Below are positions 44,123 through 52,434 of a DNA stretch of 64,000 bases, piece by piece (the stretch's first letter is position 1; each line of letters begins with the position of its first letter). The position numbers and the translations under genes were made by a program. Source of the stretch: Gracilibacillus orientalis (GTDB taxonomy: Bacteria > Bacillota > Bacilli > Bacillales > Amphibacillaceae); NCBI RefSeq assembly GCF_900114645.1, contig NZ_FOTR01000014.1, positions 21,513 to 85,512 of the forward strand, given 5' to 3'. The notes under the pieces were generated by a model. The model was not told where the DNA came from. It ran no database searches and saw only the letters and a list, made by a program, of their open reading frames with translations.

Positions 44123-44157
44123 ATTAAAACTTTAGTGTTTTAATGTAAATAACAAAT

Positions 44158-44196
44158 AAAACCGGCCATAGTCAATAACCCTAGCCGGAAAAACTA
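44158..44196 (-). terminator. dbpA terminator
   Basis: On the minus strand CCGGC and GCCGG form the base of a stem with partially pairing interior, followed by TTTTATTTG. It lies 75 bases after the dbpA stop. Confidence 0.7.
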
Positions 44197-44270
44197 CTAA
44201 CTATTCAATTTGGCATCAAACTTCTATGCGATCTAGCAAATTACAGTTAATCATACATCGTGAGATATGT

Positions 44271-45713
44271 CTATTTCATCGCTCTACTCACTTTTAGTTT
44301 TTTACCTTTAACTTTTGTATGTTCCATTGCTTCTAAGACTAGAGAACCTTTACCATTCAAAATATCAACATAAGACCAATTATCTTTGATGGTAATAATC
44401 CCAATATCATCTGCTGTTACATTTGGAATATTGGAAATCGTACCAACAAGATCCACTGCTCGGATTTTTTTCTTTTTTCCGCCACTAAAATGTAGCTTCA
44501 TAATATCTTGATTGATTCTTGCTGTTTTGTTATTTTTTACAATGCGTCGTTCCTGCATTTTTTTATCGAAGGCTTCTTTTGCTTCCATTACTTCCTCTTT
44601 CGAAGGTAGCTCCCGTTTACGAAGTTCAAAACCAATATATTTCTCTATTGGTCGTAAGTATTTTCCTTGAGAATCAGTTACAAATGTGATGGCTTTCCCT
44701 TTATTACCTGCACGACCTGTTCTTCCTGTTCGGTGTACATAGCTTTCTTTTTCCATTGGCACATCAAAATTAATAACGAGTGACACATTATCCACATCTA
44801 TGCCTCTTGCAGCTACATCCGTTGCTACAAGATAACGAAATTCCCCCAACTTAAAGCCTTCCATTACAGCAAATCGTTTTTCTTGCTCTAGTCCACCATG
44901 AATCTGTTCGCAAGAGTAATGAGACTGTTCCAATTCGGTCGATACTTCGTTTACTTGTTCTTGTGTATTACAAAAGATGATACAGCTATCTGGATTTTCA
45001 ACAATGGTTACATCCTTGAGTAGTTCCATTTTCGAATCTTTTTTCACTTCGAACAAACTGTGCTCAATACTGTCAGTTGTGACTTCTGTTGTAATTTCAA
45101 CATTGATAGGATCGTGCATATATTTATGACAGAGCTTTTCAATTTCTTTCGGTAAGGTCGCAGAGTACAACGTCGTTACTCTATTTGATGGTACCTGTTT
45201 AATAATTGCTTCTACTTCATCTAAAAAGCCCATTCTTAGCATTTCATCTGCTTCATCTATGACAAGATACTTTATTTGATCTAAGTTTAAGGTATCTTTT
45301 TCGATATGATCCATTACTCGACCCGGTGTACCAACAACTACGTGTGTTTTTTGTTTTAGTTCATCCTTTTGAATGGCAAATGGTGCTTTTCCATATACAG
45401 CTAACGCTTTTATTCGTTTGAATCTGCCAATATTGGTTATATCTTCTCGAACTTGAGCAGCTAGCTCTCTTGTCGGGGTTAGCACTAAAGTTTGTGGTTT
45501 ATTTTCTTCCCATACCATTCTTTCACAGATAGGGATGGCAAAAGCAGCAGTTTTCCCACTTCCGGTTTGTGATTTCACTATTAGGTCTTGGTTTTCCAAC
45601 ACTCGTGGAATAACTTCACTTTGTACCTCTGTAGGCTTATTGTATTTTAATACATCTAATGCTTTAATTAATTCATCACTTAATTGATAACTTTTAAAGT
45701 TTCCTTCATTCAT
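44271..45713 (-). CDS. dbpA: DEAD-box ATP-dependent RNA helicase DbpA
   Basis: A 480-residue helicase, the same length as Bacillus YxiN/DbpA. The motifs are in order: Q motif [13 protein letters not shown] near 24, motif [12 protein letters not shown] near 49, PTRELAAQ near 82, DEAD near 155, SAT near 188, and [13 protein letters not shown] near 320. The C-terminal 75 residues ([21 protein letters not shown], then [11 protein letters not shown]) form the RNA-binding domain that recognises hairpin 92 of 23S rRNA. Role: late assembly of the 50S subunit. Start ATG after GAGGGTAACAA. Confidence 0.93.
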   Translation of the reverse strand: MNEGNFKSYQLSDELIKALDVLKYNKPTEVQSEVIPRVLENQDLIVKSQTGSGKTAAFAIPICERMVWEENKPQTLVLTPTRELAAQVREDITNIGRFKRIKALAVYGKAPFAIQKDELKQKTHVVVGTPGRVMDHIEKDTLNLDQIKYLVIDEADEMLRMGFLDEVEAIIKQVPSNRVTTLYSATLPKEIEKLCHKYMHDPINVEITTEVTTDSIEHSLFEVKKDSKMELLKDVTIVENPDSCIIFCNTQEQVNEVSTELEQSHYSCEQIHGGLEQEKRFAVMEGFKLGEFRYLVATDVAARGIDVDNVSLVINFDVPMEKESYVHRTGRTGRAGNKGKAITFVTDSQGKYLRPIEKYIGFELRKRELPSKEEVMEAKEAFDKKMQERRIVKNNKTARINQDIMKLHFSGGKKKKIRAVDLVGTISNIPNVTADDIGIITIKDNWSYVDILNGKGSLVLEAMEHTKVKGKKLKVSRAMK

Positions 45714-45870
45714 TTGTTACCCTCATTTATATTAGATTTACTTATAATATTTGCTCAGACACTTAATCATATTCAAATATAAGAAGAGCGAATGTATCGC
45801 TTTAAAGGTAACTAAACAGCTTGATCGACCCGCCGTAAAGGATTACCTAGTTTATTATTCTTACTTTTAA

Positions 45871-45902
45871 AAAAGAAAAAGGACTCTATTATAGAGCCCT
45901 TT
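45871..45902 (-). terminator. Cold-shock gene terminator
   Basis: GGGCTCT and AGAGTCC form the stem on the minus strand, followed by T5-T6, six bases after the cold-shock protein stop. Confidence 0.9.
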
Positions 45903-45907
45903 AATAA

Positions 45908-46108
45908 TTATGCTTTATTAACGTTAGTAGCTTGAAGTCCGCGTTGACCTTCTTCAGTATCAAACGAAACTGTTTGACCTTCTTCTAAAGTTTTGAATCC
46001 TTCACCTTGAATAGCTGAGAAATGTACGAATAAATCTTCGCCACCTTCTACTTCGATAAAACCGAAACCTTTATCTGCGTTAAACCATTTAACTGTACCT
46101 TGTTGCAT
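45908..46108 (-). CDS. csp: Cold-shock protein (CspB/CspD type)
   Basis: A 66-residue single OB-fold RNA chaperone. RNP1 KGFGFIEV is near residues 13-20 and RNP2 DLFVHFSAI near 25-33. The product starts [14 protein letters not shown]; the GGGAGG site is eight bases upstream of ATG 46108, so the longer frame is not used. The 5' leader contains a small hairpin, TGTGG / CCACA, just before the ribosome site, and a leader of up to about 200 bases without a gene, as is common for cold-inducible csp messages. Confidence 0.94.
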   Translation of the reverse strand: MQQGTVKWFNADKGFGFIEVEGGEDLFVHFSAIQGEGFKTLEEGQTVSFDTEEGQRGLQATNVNKA

Positions 46109-46348
46109 ATTTGTTGCCTCCCGTGTGGATATCCCCACATTTTAATACTATCATTGCCCAATTAGATAAAAGGTGAAAAGTGCAATATTTACTCTTTTCT
46201 CTCAGACCGATACCGAACAAAAATAATTCTTATTAAGCATAGCAGACTGTGTTTGGAATAGCAAGTAATATTTGGATACCAGTTCTAATTGGAGGTACCC
46301 GTACCTTGTGGGAAACATAGGATGATGACTCTGTTGAGCAAAAATTAA

Positions 46349-47299
46349 TTAAATCAATTTACTTCCTTGATTGTCTACACTATCGAGTAAGTTCCAAATC
46401 GCTTCGACCACTTCGTCTGGGCAATCTGTGTGGATCGTGGTATGTCCGGCATTTTCGAGTATACGATGCTCCCCACGCGGAACGGAATTTGCTAAGTTTG
46501 TATAGGTGGTATTTTTAACTTTATTGAATGGATCAATAGTATCACGGAGGAAAGATTTACTTGTGATCGGCGTCATGAATGGATCGATTCCCATCGCTGT
46601 GTACACAATCAATGGAATATCAGGTATGTCTCCTCCTTTACGAACTTCTTCATAGAGCTCGCTATTCAAATTTTTCCTTTCCGTCATCGTTTTCGTTAAT
46701 GTCCTGAGGTGATATTTAATCAACTTTTCACGTATCGAATTTGGCCAACTTGCAAGCATCTGTTCGAATAAACCTCGAAAGGTTTGCTTGTATGTTAGGA
46801 GTGTGCGGAGGATCGGAAAAACCTGCTGAAGTAAATAGCGTTTCTTTAACTTTGGTGTATTGGTGAGAAAGTCTTCATGTGGCGGTTCTAGTAGAAGCAT
46901 CCCAGATACCTCATCTGGAAATCGTTGGGCGTACCGGCGTGAATATATTCCTCCTAGCGAGTGGCCGACGAACAGATAGGGAGCTGGTACACCAGCGGTC
47001 TGCAAAAGGCTTCGCAATTCATCAGTGACCTCAAGGGCACTTCGAGGTAATTTGACCGGATCGCTCCATCCCGTTCCCGCTCGATCATAGATCACTGATG
47101 TTGTACGCTGACTAATTTTATTATGGATATTTAGATAATCAAGTCCGACCATGCCGGCTGCCGGTAAAAATACTACTGATGGACTCCCGGTCCCTGAACA
47201 ATCGAGTAACAAGCGTCGCTCTTCCACGTTGTAGAAACTTCCAATCGGCGCACTGCCAAGGGACTTATCTCCTTGGTGTGTGGTTGTATTATCTTTCAT
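46349..47299 (-). CDS. Alpha/beta hydrolase
   Basis: A 316-residue hydrolase. The oxyanion segment is VVFLPAAGMVGLDYL near residue 39. The nucleophile serine is in LFVGHSLGGIYSRRYA near 112-127, the acid is probably in YTAMGIDPFMTP near 229, and the histidine is in ILENAGHTTIHTDCP near 286. The oxidised or lipid substrate is unknown. It is preceded closely by the TetR gene in the same direction (29 bases), so it is a likely target of that regulator. Its GGGAGG site is somewhat far from the ATG. Confidence 0.85.
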   Translation of the reverse strand: MKDNTTTHQGDKSLGSAPIGSFYNVEERRLLLDCSGTGSPSVVFLPAAGMVGLDYLNIHNKISQRTTSVIYDRAGTGWSDPVKLPRSALEVTDELRSLLQTAGVPAPYLFVGHSLGGIYSRRYAQRFPDEVSGMLLLEPPHEDFLTNTPKLKKRYLLQQVFPILRTLLTYKQTFRGLFEQMLASWPNSIREKLIKYHLRTLTKTMTERKNLNSELYEEVRKGGDIPDIPLIVYTAMGIDPFMTPITSKSFLRDTIDPFNKVKNTTYTNLANSVPRGEHRILENAGHTTIHTDCPDEVVEAIWNLLDSVDNQGSKLI

Positions 47300-47328
47300 C
47301 GCTTTATCGAGCCTCCCATAATTAATCT

Positions 47329-47952
47329 TTATTTATAATAAATTTTCCTAAGTTCGTCAAGGTAACTATCAAGTTCTGCAAGAATATTATCATAATCCAA
47401 TGCAGTGACTTCTGAGTTTCTGATATCCTCTAGTATCTGATTTGTAAAACCAATGTTCGACCAAAAAATAAGCTGTTTACATCTTTCAACGTCTAATCCT
47501 TCTCTAAATTTAGATTCATCAACGATATCAAACATTGTCTCATGACATAATGTTTGTTTTTCGTTCACTCTTTTTTCCAGCTCCTTATTGATGTCATCAG
47601 ACTTAGTAATAGCATCGATCTTAATAAATTCGAAAATCCAAGGGTGTTTTTGCAATAATTCAATTTGGAGCAGATATGATTGCCGTAGTTTTTCAAAAAT
47701 ATCTTTCTCATTAAAGTTCATTAAATTAAGATATTCTTTATTAATCATGTCAGCGCAGTAATCATAAAGAAATAGAAAAAGATCCTTTTTGCTATTTACA
47801 TAGTGGAACATTAACCCCTTTGAAATCCCTGACTCTTTTGCAATAACATTTGTCGATGCATCATCAAATCCCTTCATAGCAAATTCCTTTAATGCTGCAT
47901 TTAAAATAACATTCCTTCTTTTAGATTCGAGGTTTAAAATTTTTGGAAGCAT
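47329..47952 (-). CDS. TetR family transcriptional regulator
   Basis: A 207-residue regulator. The helix-turn-helix is FAMKGFDDASTNVIAKESGISKGLMFHYVNSKKDLFLFLYDY near residues 21-62, followed by an all-helical ligand domain. Start ATG 47952 has AAGGTGG five bases upstream. A palindrome in its own promoter is probably its operator. It heads a two-gene unit with the alpha/beta hydrolase. Confidence 0.88.
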   Translation of the reverse strand: MLPKILNLESKRRNVILNAALKEFAMKGFDDASTNVIAKESGISKGLMFHYVNSKKDLFLFLYDYCADMINKEYLNLMNFNEKDIFEKLRQSYLLQIELLQKHPWIFEFIKIDAITKSDDINKELEKRVNEKQTLCHETMFDIVDESKFREGLDVERCKQLIFWSNIGFTNQILEDIRNSEVTALDYDNILAELDSYLDELRKIYYK

Positions 47953-47977
47953 GATAACCACCTTAATTATTTTTATT

Positions 47978-47998
47978 GTTTACCTATTAGGTCAATTA
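47978..47998 (-). promoter_or_regulatory. Likely TetR operator and promoter
   Basis: ACCTATTAGGT at 47982-47992 is an 11-base perfect palindrome, and the reverse strand begins TTGACC as a -35-like element overlapping it. It lies 26 bases upstream of the TetR start, a standard autoregulatory position. Confidence 0.55.
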
Positions 47999-48069
47999 CA
48001 TTATAAACTCATTTATCTGATAGGCCAACAACAATTAGGAAAATTATAGGAGGACAAGGTTTAGACATA

Positions 48070-48116
48070 AAAAAAGGACCCTGCATTCGTAAATGTTTAT
48101 TTTAACGAATGCAAGA
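48070..48116 (-). terminator. Terminator for the GbsA-like operon
   Basis: GCATTCGT and ACGAATGC form an 8-bp stem; on the minus strand the sequence runs on into GGGTCC and seven T residues. It lies 80 bases past the aldehyde dehydrogenase stop. Confidence 0.6.
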
Positions 48117-48195
48117 TCTGACTAGCAGATTTATATTTTAGTTAGACACAAAGGTTCGTTAGTCATAAAAGCAGATGATAAAGAAATATCTAATC

Positions 48196-49665
48196 CTAAA
48201 ACCAATGTAAAGGTTCTGGCTTCACATTTTGTAATATATGTTTTGTTTCTGTGTATTCCTCTAATCCCTGTCTACCAAGTTCTCGTCCAATACCTGATTG
48301 TTTAAAACCACCCCAAGGAGCCTGTGGAAAATAGAGATTAAATTCATTTATCCATACCGTTCCCATGCGCATTGTCGCAGCACACCGTTCTGCTTTCACA
48401 ATGTCATTTGTCCACACACCACCAGCAAGACCATAAATCGAGTCATTTGCTAACTGTACAGCTTCTTCTTCTGTATGGAATTTCTCTATCGTAATAATTG
48501 GGCCAAATACTTCCTCTTGAACAATGCTCATATCGGTTGTACAGTTTGTAAATATGGTTGGTAAATAGAAGAATCCATCTTGAAGCTCAGGATTTTCCGG
48601 TCGTTTACCTCCGATTACAAGATTGGCGCCTTCATTCTTACCTGTTTCCACATAGTTCTCTACTTTTGCTAAATGTTCAGCTGAAATAAGAGGTCCCATT
48701 TGCGTGGCTTCATCAAAGCCATTCCCAAGTTTAATATTTTTGACACGATCGACTAATGCTTGGACAAAATCAGCATGGATCGTTTCTTCAACAATCAATC
48801 TTGTGCCTGCTGAGCATATTTGACCTGCGTGAAAGAAAACACCATTCAAGGCTTGATCAACAGCGGTGTCAAAATCAGCATCAGCGAAGATGATATTAGG
48901 GTTTTTGCCTCCGAGCTCTAATGCTAATTTTTTCATATTCGTACTTGCTGCTTTCATAATTCTTTTACCTGTATGAATTCCGCCTGTAAAGGAAATTAAA
49001 TCTACATCGACATTCTCAGACAGCTCTGCACCAACCGTATTTCCTGGACCTAAGACAAGGTTAGCAACACCTGCTGGTATGCCTGCTTCTTCAATCAGTT
49101 CAAATACTTTCATTGTTGTTAAAGGTGTAATTTCACTTGGCTTCATAATCAACGTATTACCAGTAACTAAGGCTGGTGCTAATTTCCATGAAGCTTGTAA
49201 TAACGGATAGTTCCAAGGTGTAATTTGTCCACAAACACCTACTGGCTCGTGAACAACCTTACTTACAGTATTAGGAACTGGCGAATGAATGAGTTCGCCA
49301 CTTTCTTTACCAGCTAATTCTGCATAATATCGAAAGACGCCAGCAATATCATCCATATCTCCTCGGCTTTCTTCTACCGTTTTCCCCGTATCTAACGATT
49401 CCAAATTAGCTAATTCTTCTTTATCTCTTTCAATTAATTCAGCTATTTTACGAACTAGTATGGCACGATCGGTTACTGGAGTTCTTACCCAATCACCTTG
49501 ATCAAAGGTTGTTCGCGCCGCTTTGATAGCTGATTGAGCATCTTGTTGATTACCTTCTGCTACCGTAGCGATGACTTCTTGGTTAAATGGGTTTATAATG
49601 TCACGCATTTGCCCACCAATTGCGTCAACCCACATACCATTGATATACATTTTCTTTTTATTCAT
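48196..49665 (-). CDS. gbsA-like: Betaine-aldehyde-type aldehyde dehydrogenase
   Basis: A 489-residue NAD(P)-dependent aldehyde dehydrogenase. The general base glutamate is in KLALELGGKNPN near residue 256, the catalytic cysteine in FHAGQICSAGTRL near 290, and PWNYPLLQASWKLAPAL near 152 is the coenzyme region. The closest remembered relative is GbsA, which makes glycine betaine from its aldehyde. No GbsB alcohol dehydrogenase is present here, and the gene ends an operon with amidohydrolase, Rieske and reductase genes, so another amine-derived aldehyde may be the substrate. Confidence 0.85.
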   Translation of the reverse strand: MNKKKMYINGMWVDAIGGQMRDIINPFNQEVIATVAEGNQQDAQSAIKAARTTFDQGDWVRTPVTDRAILVRKIAELIERDKEELANLESLDTGKTVEESRGDMDDIAGVFRYYAELAGKESGELIHSPVPNTVSKVVHEPVGVCGQITPWNYPLLQASWKLAPALVTGNTLIMKPSEITPLTTMKVFELIEEAGIPAGVANLVLGPGNTVGAELSENVDVDLISFTGGIHTGKRIMKAASTNMKKLALELGGKNPNIIFADADFDTAVDQALNGVFFHAGQICSAGTRLIVEETIHADFVQALVDRVKNIKLGNGFDEATQMGPLISAEHLAKVENYVETGKNEGANLVIGGKRPENPELQDGFFYLPTIFTNCTTDMSIVQEEVFGPIITIEKFHTEEEAVQLANDSIYGLAGGVWTNDIVKAERCAATMRMGTVWINEFNLYFPQAPWGGFKQSGIGRELGRQGLEEYTETKHILQNVKPEPLHWF

Positions 49666-49717
49666 AAGTTATGTCTCCTCCTATTTTCAAGATCAATCTT
49701 TCTAAAAAGCGTTACTT

Positions 49718-50719
49718 TTATACGCCACTTAAAACGCGTGTACTATGAGGAGGCTGTATTTTCACATTTGGATCAATATAATGTTTGGCTTGGCTTATGG
49801 CAGTAGGAGCTTCACCAAATCCGGAAGCAATCAGGTTGACCTTACCAGCATGAGTTGTAATATCACCAGCAGCAAAAATACCTGCAATGTTTGTTTCCAT
49901 TTTTTCGTTTACTATAATTGAGTTTTTTTCAAGTTGTAATCCCCATTGGTTGATTGTACCTAGATCTGAAAGGAATCCATGGTTGACGATTAAGGAATCT
50001 ATGTCTATGGTATCTGTTTGGACTCCTTTATTTTCTTTGAGTGTTATTTGTTCAAGTCGCCCGTTTTCTCCAATTAAATCGTCAATGATCATAGGGGTTT
50101 TAATTTCCACACTTGATGCTTTTAATTGATGAACATTGTGCTCATGTGCTCTGAAATCTTCTCTCCGATGAATGATTGATGTTTCACTCGCAACTCCTTC
50201 TAACATAAGTGCCCAATCTACTGCAGAATCTCCGCCACCAGCCACACATACTTTTTTTCCTTTAAAAGATTGTAGATCAGTTATCGAGTACAATAAGTTA
50301 TTTCCTTCATATAAATGTGCATCACTATGTTTGAGACGACGAGGCTGAAAGGCACCGGCACCACTTGTGATAATAATCGTTTTAGCATAGTGGACATCTC
50401 TTGTTGTCGTTACTTTAAAAAGTTCATCACTTAATTTTTCTACATGTTGAACATTTTCTTCAAGGCAAATTTCTGGCTGAAACTGACTTGCCTGCTCTTC
50501 TAATTGTTGAACGAGGTCTTTTGCTAATACTTTTGGAAAACCGGCAACATCATATATATATTTATCTGGGTATAATGCCATCAGTTGCCCTCCAACTTGT
50601 GGAAGACTATCTATTATTTTAACAGACATTTCACGCATTCCTCCGTAAAAAGCGGTAAATAAGCCTGTAGGACCTGCTCCAATAATAATAGCGTCAACTA
50701 TATTTTCAGATTGATTCAT
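49718..50719 (-). CDS. Ferredoxin-NADP+ reductase, thioredoxin-reductase-like (YumC type)
   Basis: A 333-residue FAD enzyme. The FAD motif AIIIGAGPTGLFTAFY is near residues 11-26, the NADP motif VCVAGGGDSAVDWALML near 155-171, and the C-terminal FAD loop GIFAAGDITTHAGKVNLIASGFGEAPTAIS near 277-306. There is no CxxC, so it is the ferredoxin reductase branch. It probably passes electrons to the Rieske protein encoded 22 bases upstream. Start ATG after AGGTGAG. Confidence 0.9.
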   Translation of the reverse strand: MNQSENIVDAIIIGAGPTGLFTAFYGGMREMSVKIIDSLPQVGGQLMALYPDKYIYDVAGFPKVLAKDLVQQLEEQASQFQPEICLEENVQHVEKLSDELFKVTTTRDVHYAKTIIITSGAGAFQPRRLKHSDAHLYEGNNLLYSITDLQSFKGKKVCVAGGGDSAVDWALMLEGVASETSIIHRREDFRAHEHNVHQLKASSVEIKTPMIIDDLIGENGRLEQITLKENKGVQTDTIDIDSLIVNHGFLSDLGTINQWGLQLEKNSIIVNEKMETNIAGIFAAGDITTHAGKVNLIASGFGEAPTAISQAKHYIDPNVKIQPPHSTRVLSGV

Positions 50720-50741
50720 TACTTCTCACCTACTTGATTTC

Positions 50742-51101
50742 TTATTTATAAATAATTACATGATCATTTTCAATTTTTACATTATAATTAGGGAGTTTTT
50801 TGTTAGGATTTGCTAACATTCTACCTTCATTTTTGATATCAAATTCTCTACCATGCCAAGGGCAACGAATAATTTCCCCTTTTCGGCAATAATGGTATTC
50901 TCCTGGTTGGCTTTCTTCTGTCGTTGCACCACAAATCATCCCCTTGTCTAGTGGGGCACCTTGGTGTGTACATTGATTGAGAAAGGCATAGAATTCTCCA
51001 TCTAGCGTACGGCAGATCACTACACTTTGTTTTCCAAATAAGGATGCTTTCATTTGTCCTGGTTCTAGGTCAGATGTTTTACATACTATTTGTTCTTTCA
51101 T
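50742..51101 (-). CDS. Rieske [2Fe-2S] ferredoxin-like protein
   Basis: A 119-residue Rieske protein. The first cluster pair is CTHQGAPLDKG near residue 41 and the second CPWHGREFD near 77, matching C-x-H and C-x2-H. An intervening insert (GATTEESQPGEYHYCRKGE) is present. I start at ATG 51101 (MKEQIVCK), seven bases after AGGAG. It is likely the electron carrier between the reductase encoded next and an unseen oxygenase or another acceptor. No oxygenase alpha subunit is in this window. Confidence 0.88.
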   Translation of the reverse strand: MKEQIVCKTSDLEPGQMKASLFGKQSVVICRTLDGEFYAFLNQCTHQGAPLDKGMICGATTEESQPGEYHYCRKGEIIRCPWHGREFDIKNEGRMLANPNKKLPNYNVKIENDHVIIYK

Positions 51102-51114
51102 GTTCATTCTCCTC

Positions 51115-52173
51115 TCACTTGGGCAACTTTGGATAAAATGCTTTGGCATTCTCCGCAAAAATTTTCTTCTTGAGTTCTGGATCCATCTTTGGTAGCGCCC
51201 GTGTTGGTGAATCATAATCCCAATGTGGATAATCCGTAGAGAAACAAAGGATCTCATCTGTACCCATTTGTTCCACAAGGGATGCAAACTCTTGTTTTGT
51301 CAGTTCTTCTGCTGGCTGTGTTGTTACTTTAATTTGTTGTTTAAAAATATCACTTGGCTTTCGTTTTAGCCATGGTACTTCATGTCGCAGATCACGATAT
51401 TGTTGATCCATTTTCCACATCAAATGCGGAACCCATGTAAAGCCACCTTCAATCATTATTAGTCCGAGTTTTGGAAATTTATCAAAAACACCATTAAAAA
51501 TCATGTTTGTAACTTGCTTCATATGTGCGGTTGGGATTAATGTATGCCACTCAATAAAATACCTTGGCCATTTGCCATAATAAACGGGTGGTTCATTGTG
51601 ATGCATTCCAATCATTAATTGATGCTTTTCACAAGCTTCAAATATAGGATGATAGAATGGATCACCCCACATAATGTCATCGATTGGCAATAAGACTTGC
51701 ACCATTTTTGGGTGGGAACCAACTCTTTCAATTTCTTTAATCGCTGCATCACGATCCTGTGCGGCAATATGAACTGATCCATATAAACGGTCATCTTTGT
51801 CTAACCATTCTTCGATTTGCCAATCGTTATAAGCTGATGCTAAAGCCGTCGCCATTTCATACCATCCATGCATAGATGATGGAGACGGATCGAGGGCACT
51901 TGTTAAAATACCATATTCATGGCCGATATCATCAAGTAACTGTTTTTGCATAAAAGCTAGGTCAGATCCACCGGGACGACCATCAGGAGTAATAGCATCC
52001 GCTCGATCTACACCTGCCACAGCTGGTTGGGTATATGGCATATGTTTTTCTTGTATCCAATGACAATTGGTAATGTAATGACGAAATGGTTCATCAAGGT
52101 ACTTTAGGATATCCTTGTATTGAACGCGTTCGTGAATATCCGTATCCACGATCGCAAATTGATTTGTAGTCAA
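51115..52173 (-). CDS. Amidohydrolase (ACMSD-like metal-dependent hydrolase/decarboxylase)
   Basis: A 352-residue amidohydrolase-2 family protein. The start TTG 52173 follows GGAGG by seven bases; a longer frame begins at 52188. The N-terminal IVDTDIHERV carries the HxH-like metal position, MIGMHHNEPP near 199 and MIEGGFTWVPHLMWKMD near 246-262 the middle ligands, and FSTDYPHWDYDSP near 309 the catalytic aspartate. Substrate unknown. It is the first gene of an operon with the Rieske protein, reductase and aldehyde dehydrogenase. Confidence 0.85.
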   Translation of the reverse strand: MTTNQFAIVDTDIHERVQYKDILKYLDEPFRHYITNCHWIQEKHMPYTQPAVAGVDRADAITPDGRPGGSDLAFMQKQLLDDIGHEYGILTSALDPSPSSMHGWYEMATALASAYNDWQIEEWLDKDDRLYGSVHIAAQDRDAAIKEIERVGSHPKMVQVLLPIDDIMWGDPFYHPIFEACEKHQLMIGMHHNEPPVYYGKWPRYFIEWHTLIPTAHMKQVTNMIFNGVFDKFPKLGLIMIEGGFTWVPHLMWKMDQQYRDLRHEVPWLKRKPSDIFKQQIKVTTQPAEELTKQEFASLVEQMGTDEILCFSTDYPHWDYDSPTRALPKMDPELKKKIFAENAKAFYPKLPK

Positions 52174-52249
52174 AGCAAATTCCTCCAATGAATTTATTGT
52201 TTAGAATACTTTGCATTCTATCAGAGGAATGAATGCACACCCAAATCTA

Positions 52250-52316
52250 CTGAGTGGTATTGAGTGGCATCTATCTTGCTCAGTGAAGCTCAGTGATGTT
52301 CAGTGAAGCTCAGTGG
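52250..52316. repeat. 10-bp-phased repeat array upstream of the amidohydrolase operon
   Basis: CAGTG occurs at exactly 52281, 52291, 52301 and 52311 within GCTCAGTGAA-like decamers, and TGAGTGG at 52251 and 52261. All repeats lie on one face of the helix, 78 to 140 bases upstream of the TTG start of the amidohydrolase. It also precedes the BCCT terminator. It resembles a multi-site activator or repressor array. Confidence 0.75.
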
Positions 52317-52388
52317 CACTTTTTTACTTTTCGAGAATTATATTTACCAAAGTAGGATATATGACTAAGGAGCAAATGGGCAGAAGCA

Positions 52389-52428
52389 TAAAAAAACCAT
52401 CCTCAACAATGACATGTTAAGGATGGGG
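52389..52428 (-). terminator. BCCT gene terminator
   Basis: CCATCCT and AGGATGG form the stem; on the minus strand it ends in seven T residues, seven bases past the BCCT stop. Confidence 0.85.
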
Positions 52429-52434
52429 TGAGTA

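Noticed and set aside
52201..52250. Sigma-54 promoter upstream of the amidohydrolase operon
   Set aside because: A TGGGTGTGCAT stretch is only a poor match to the -24/-12 consensus, and no sigma-54 activator gene is nearby.
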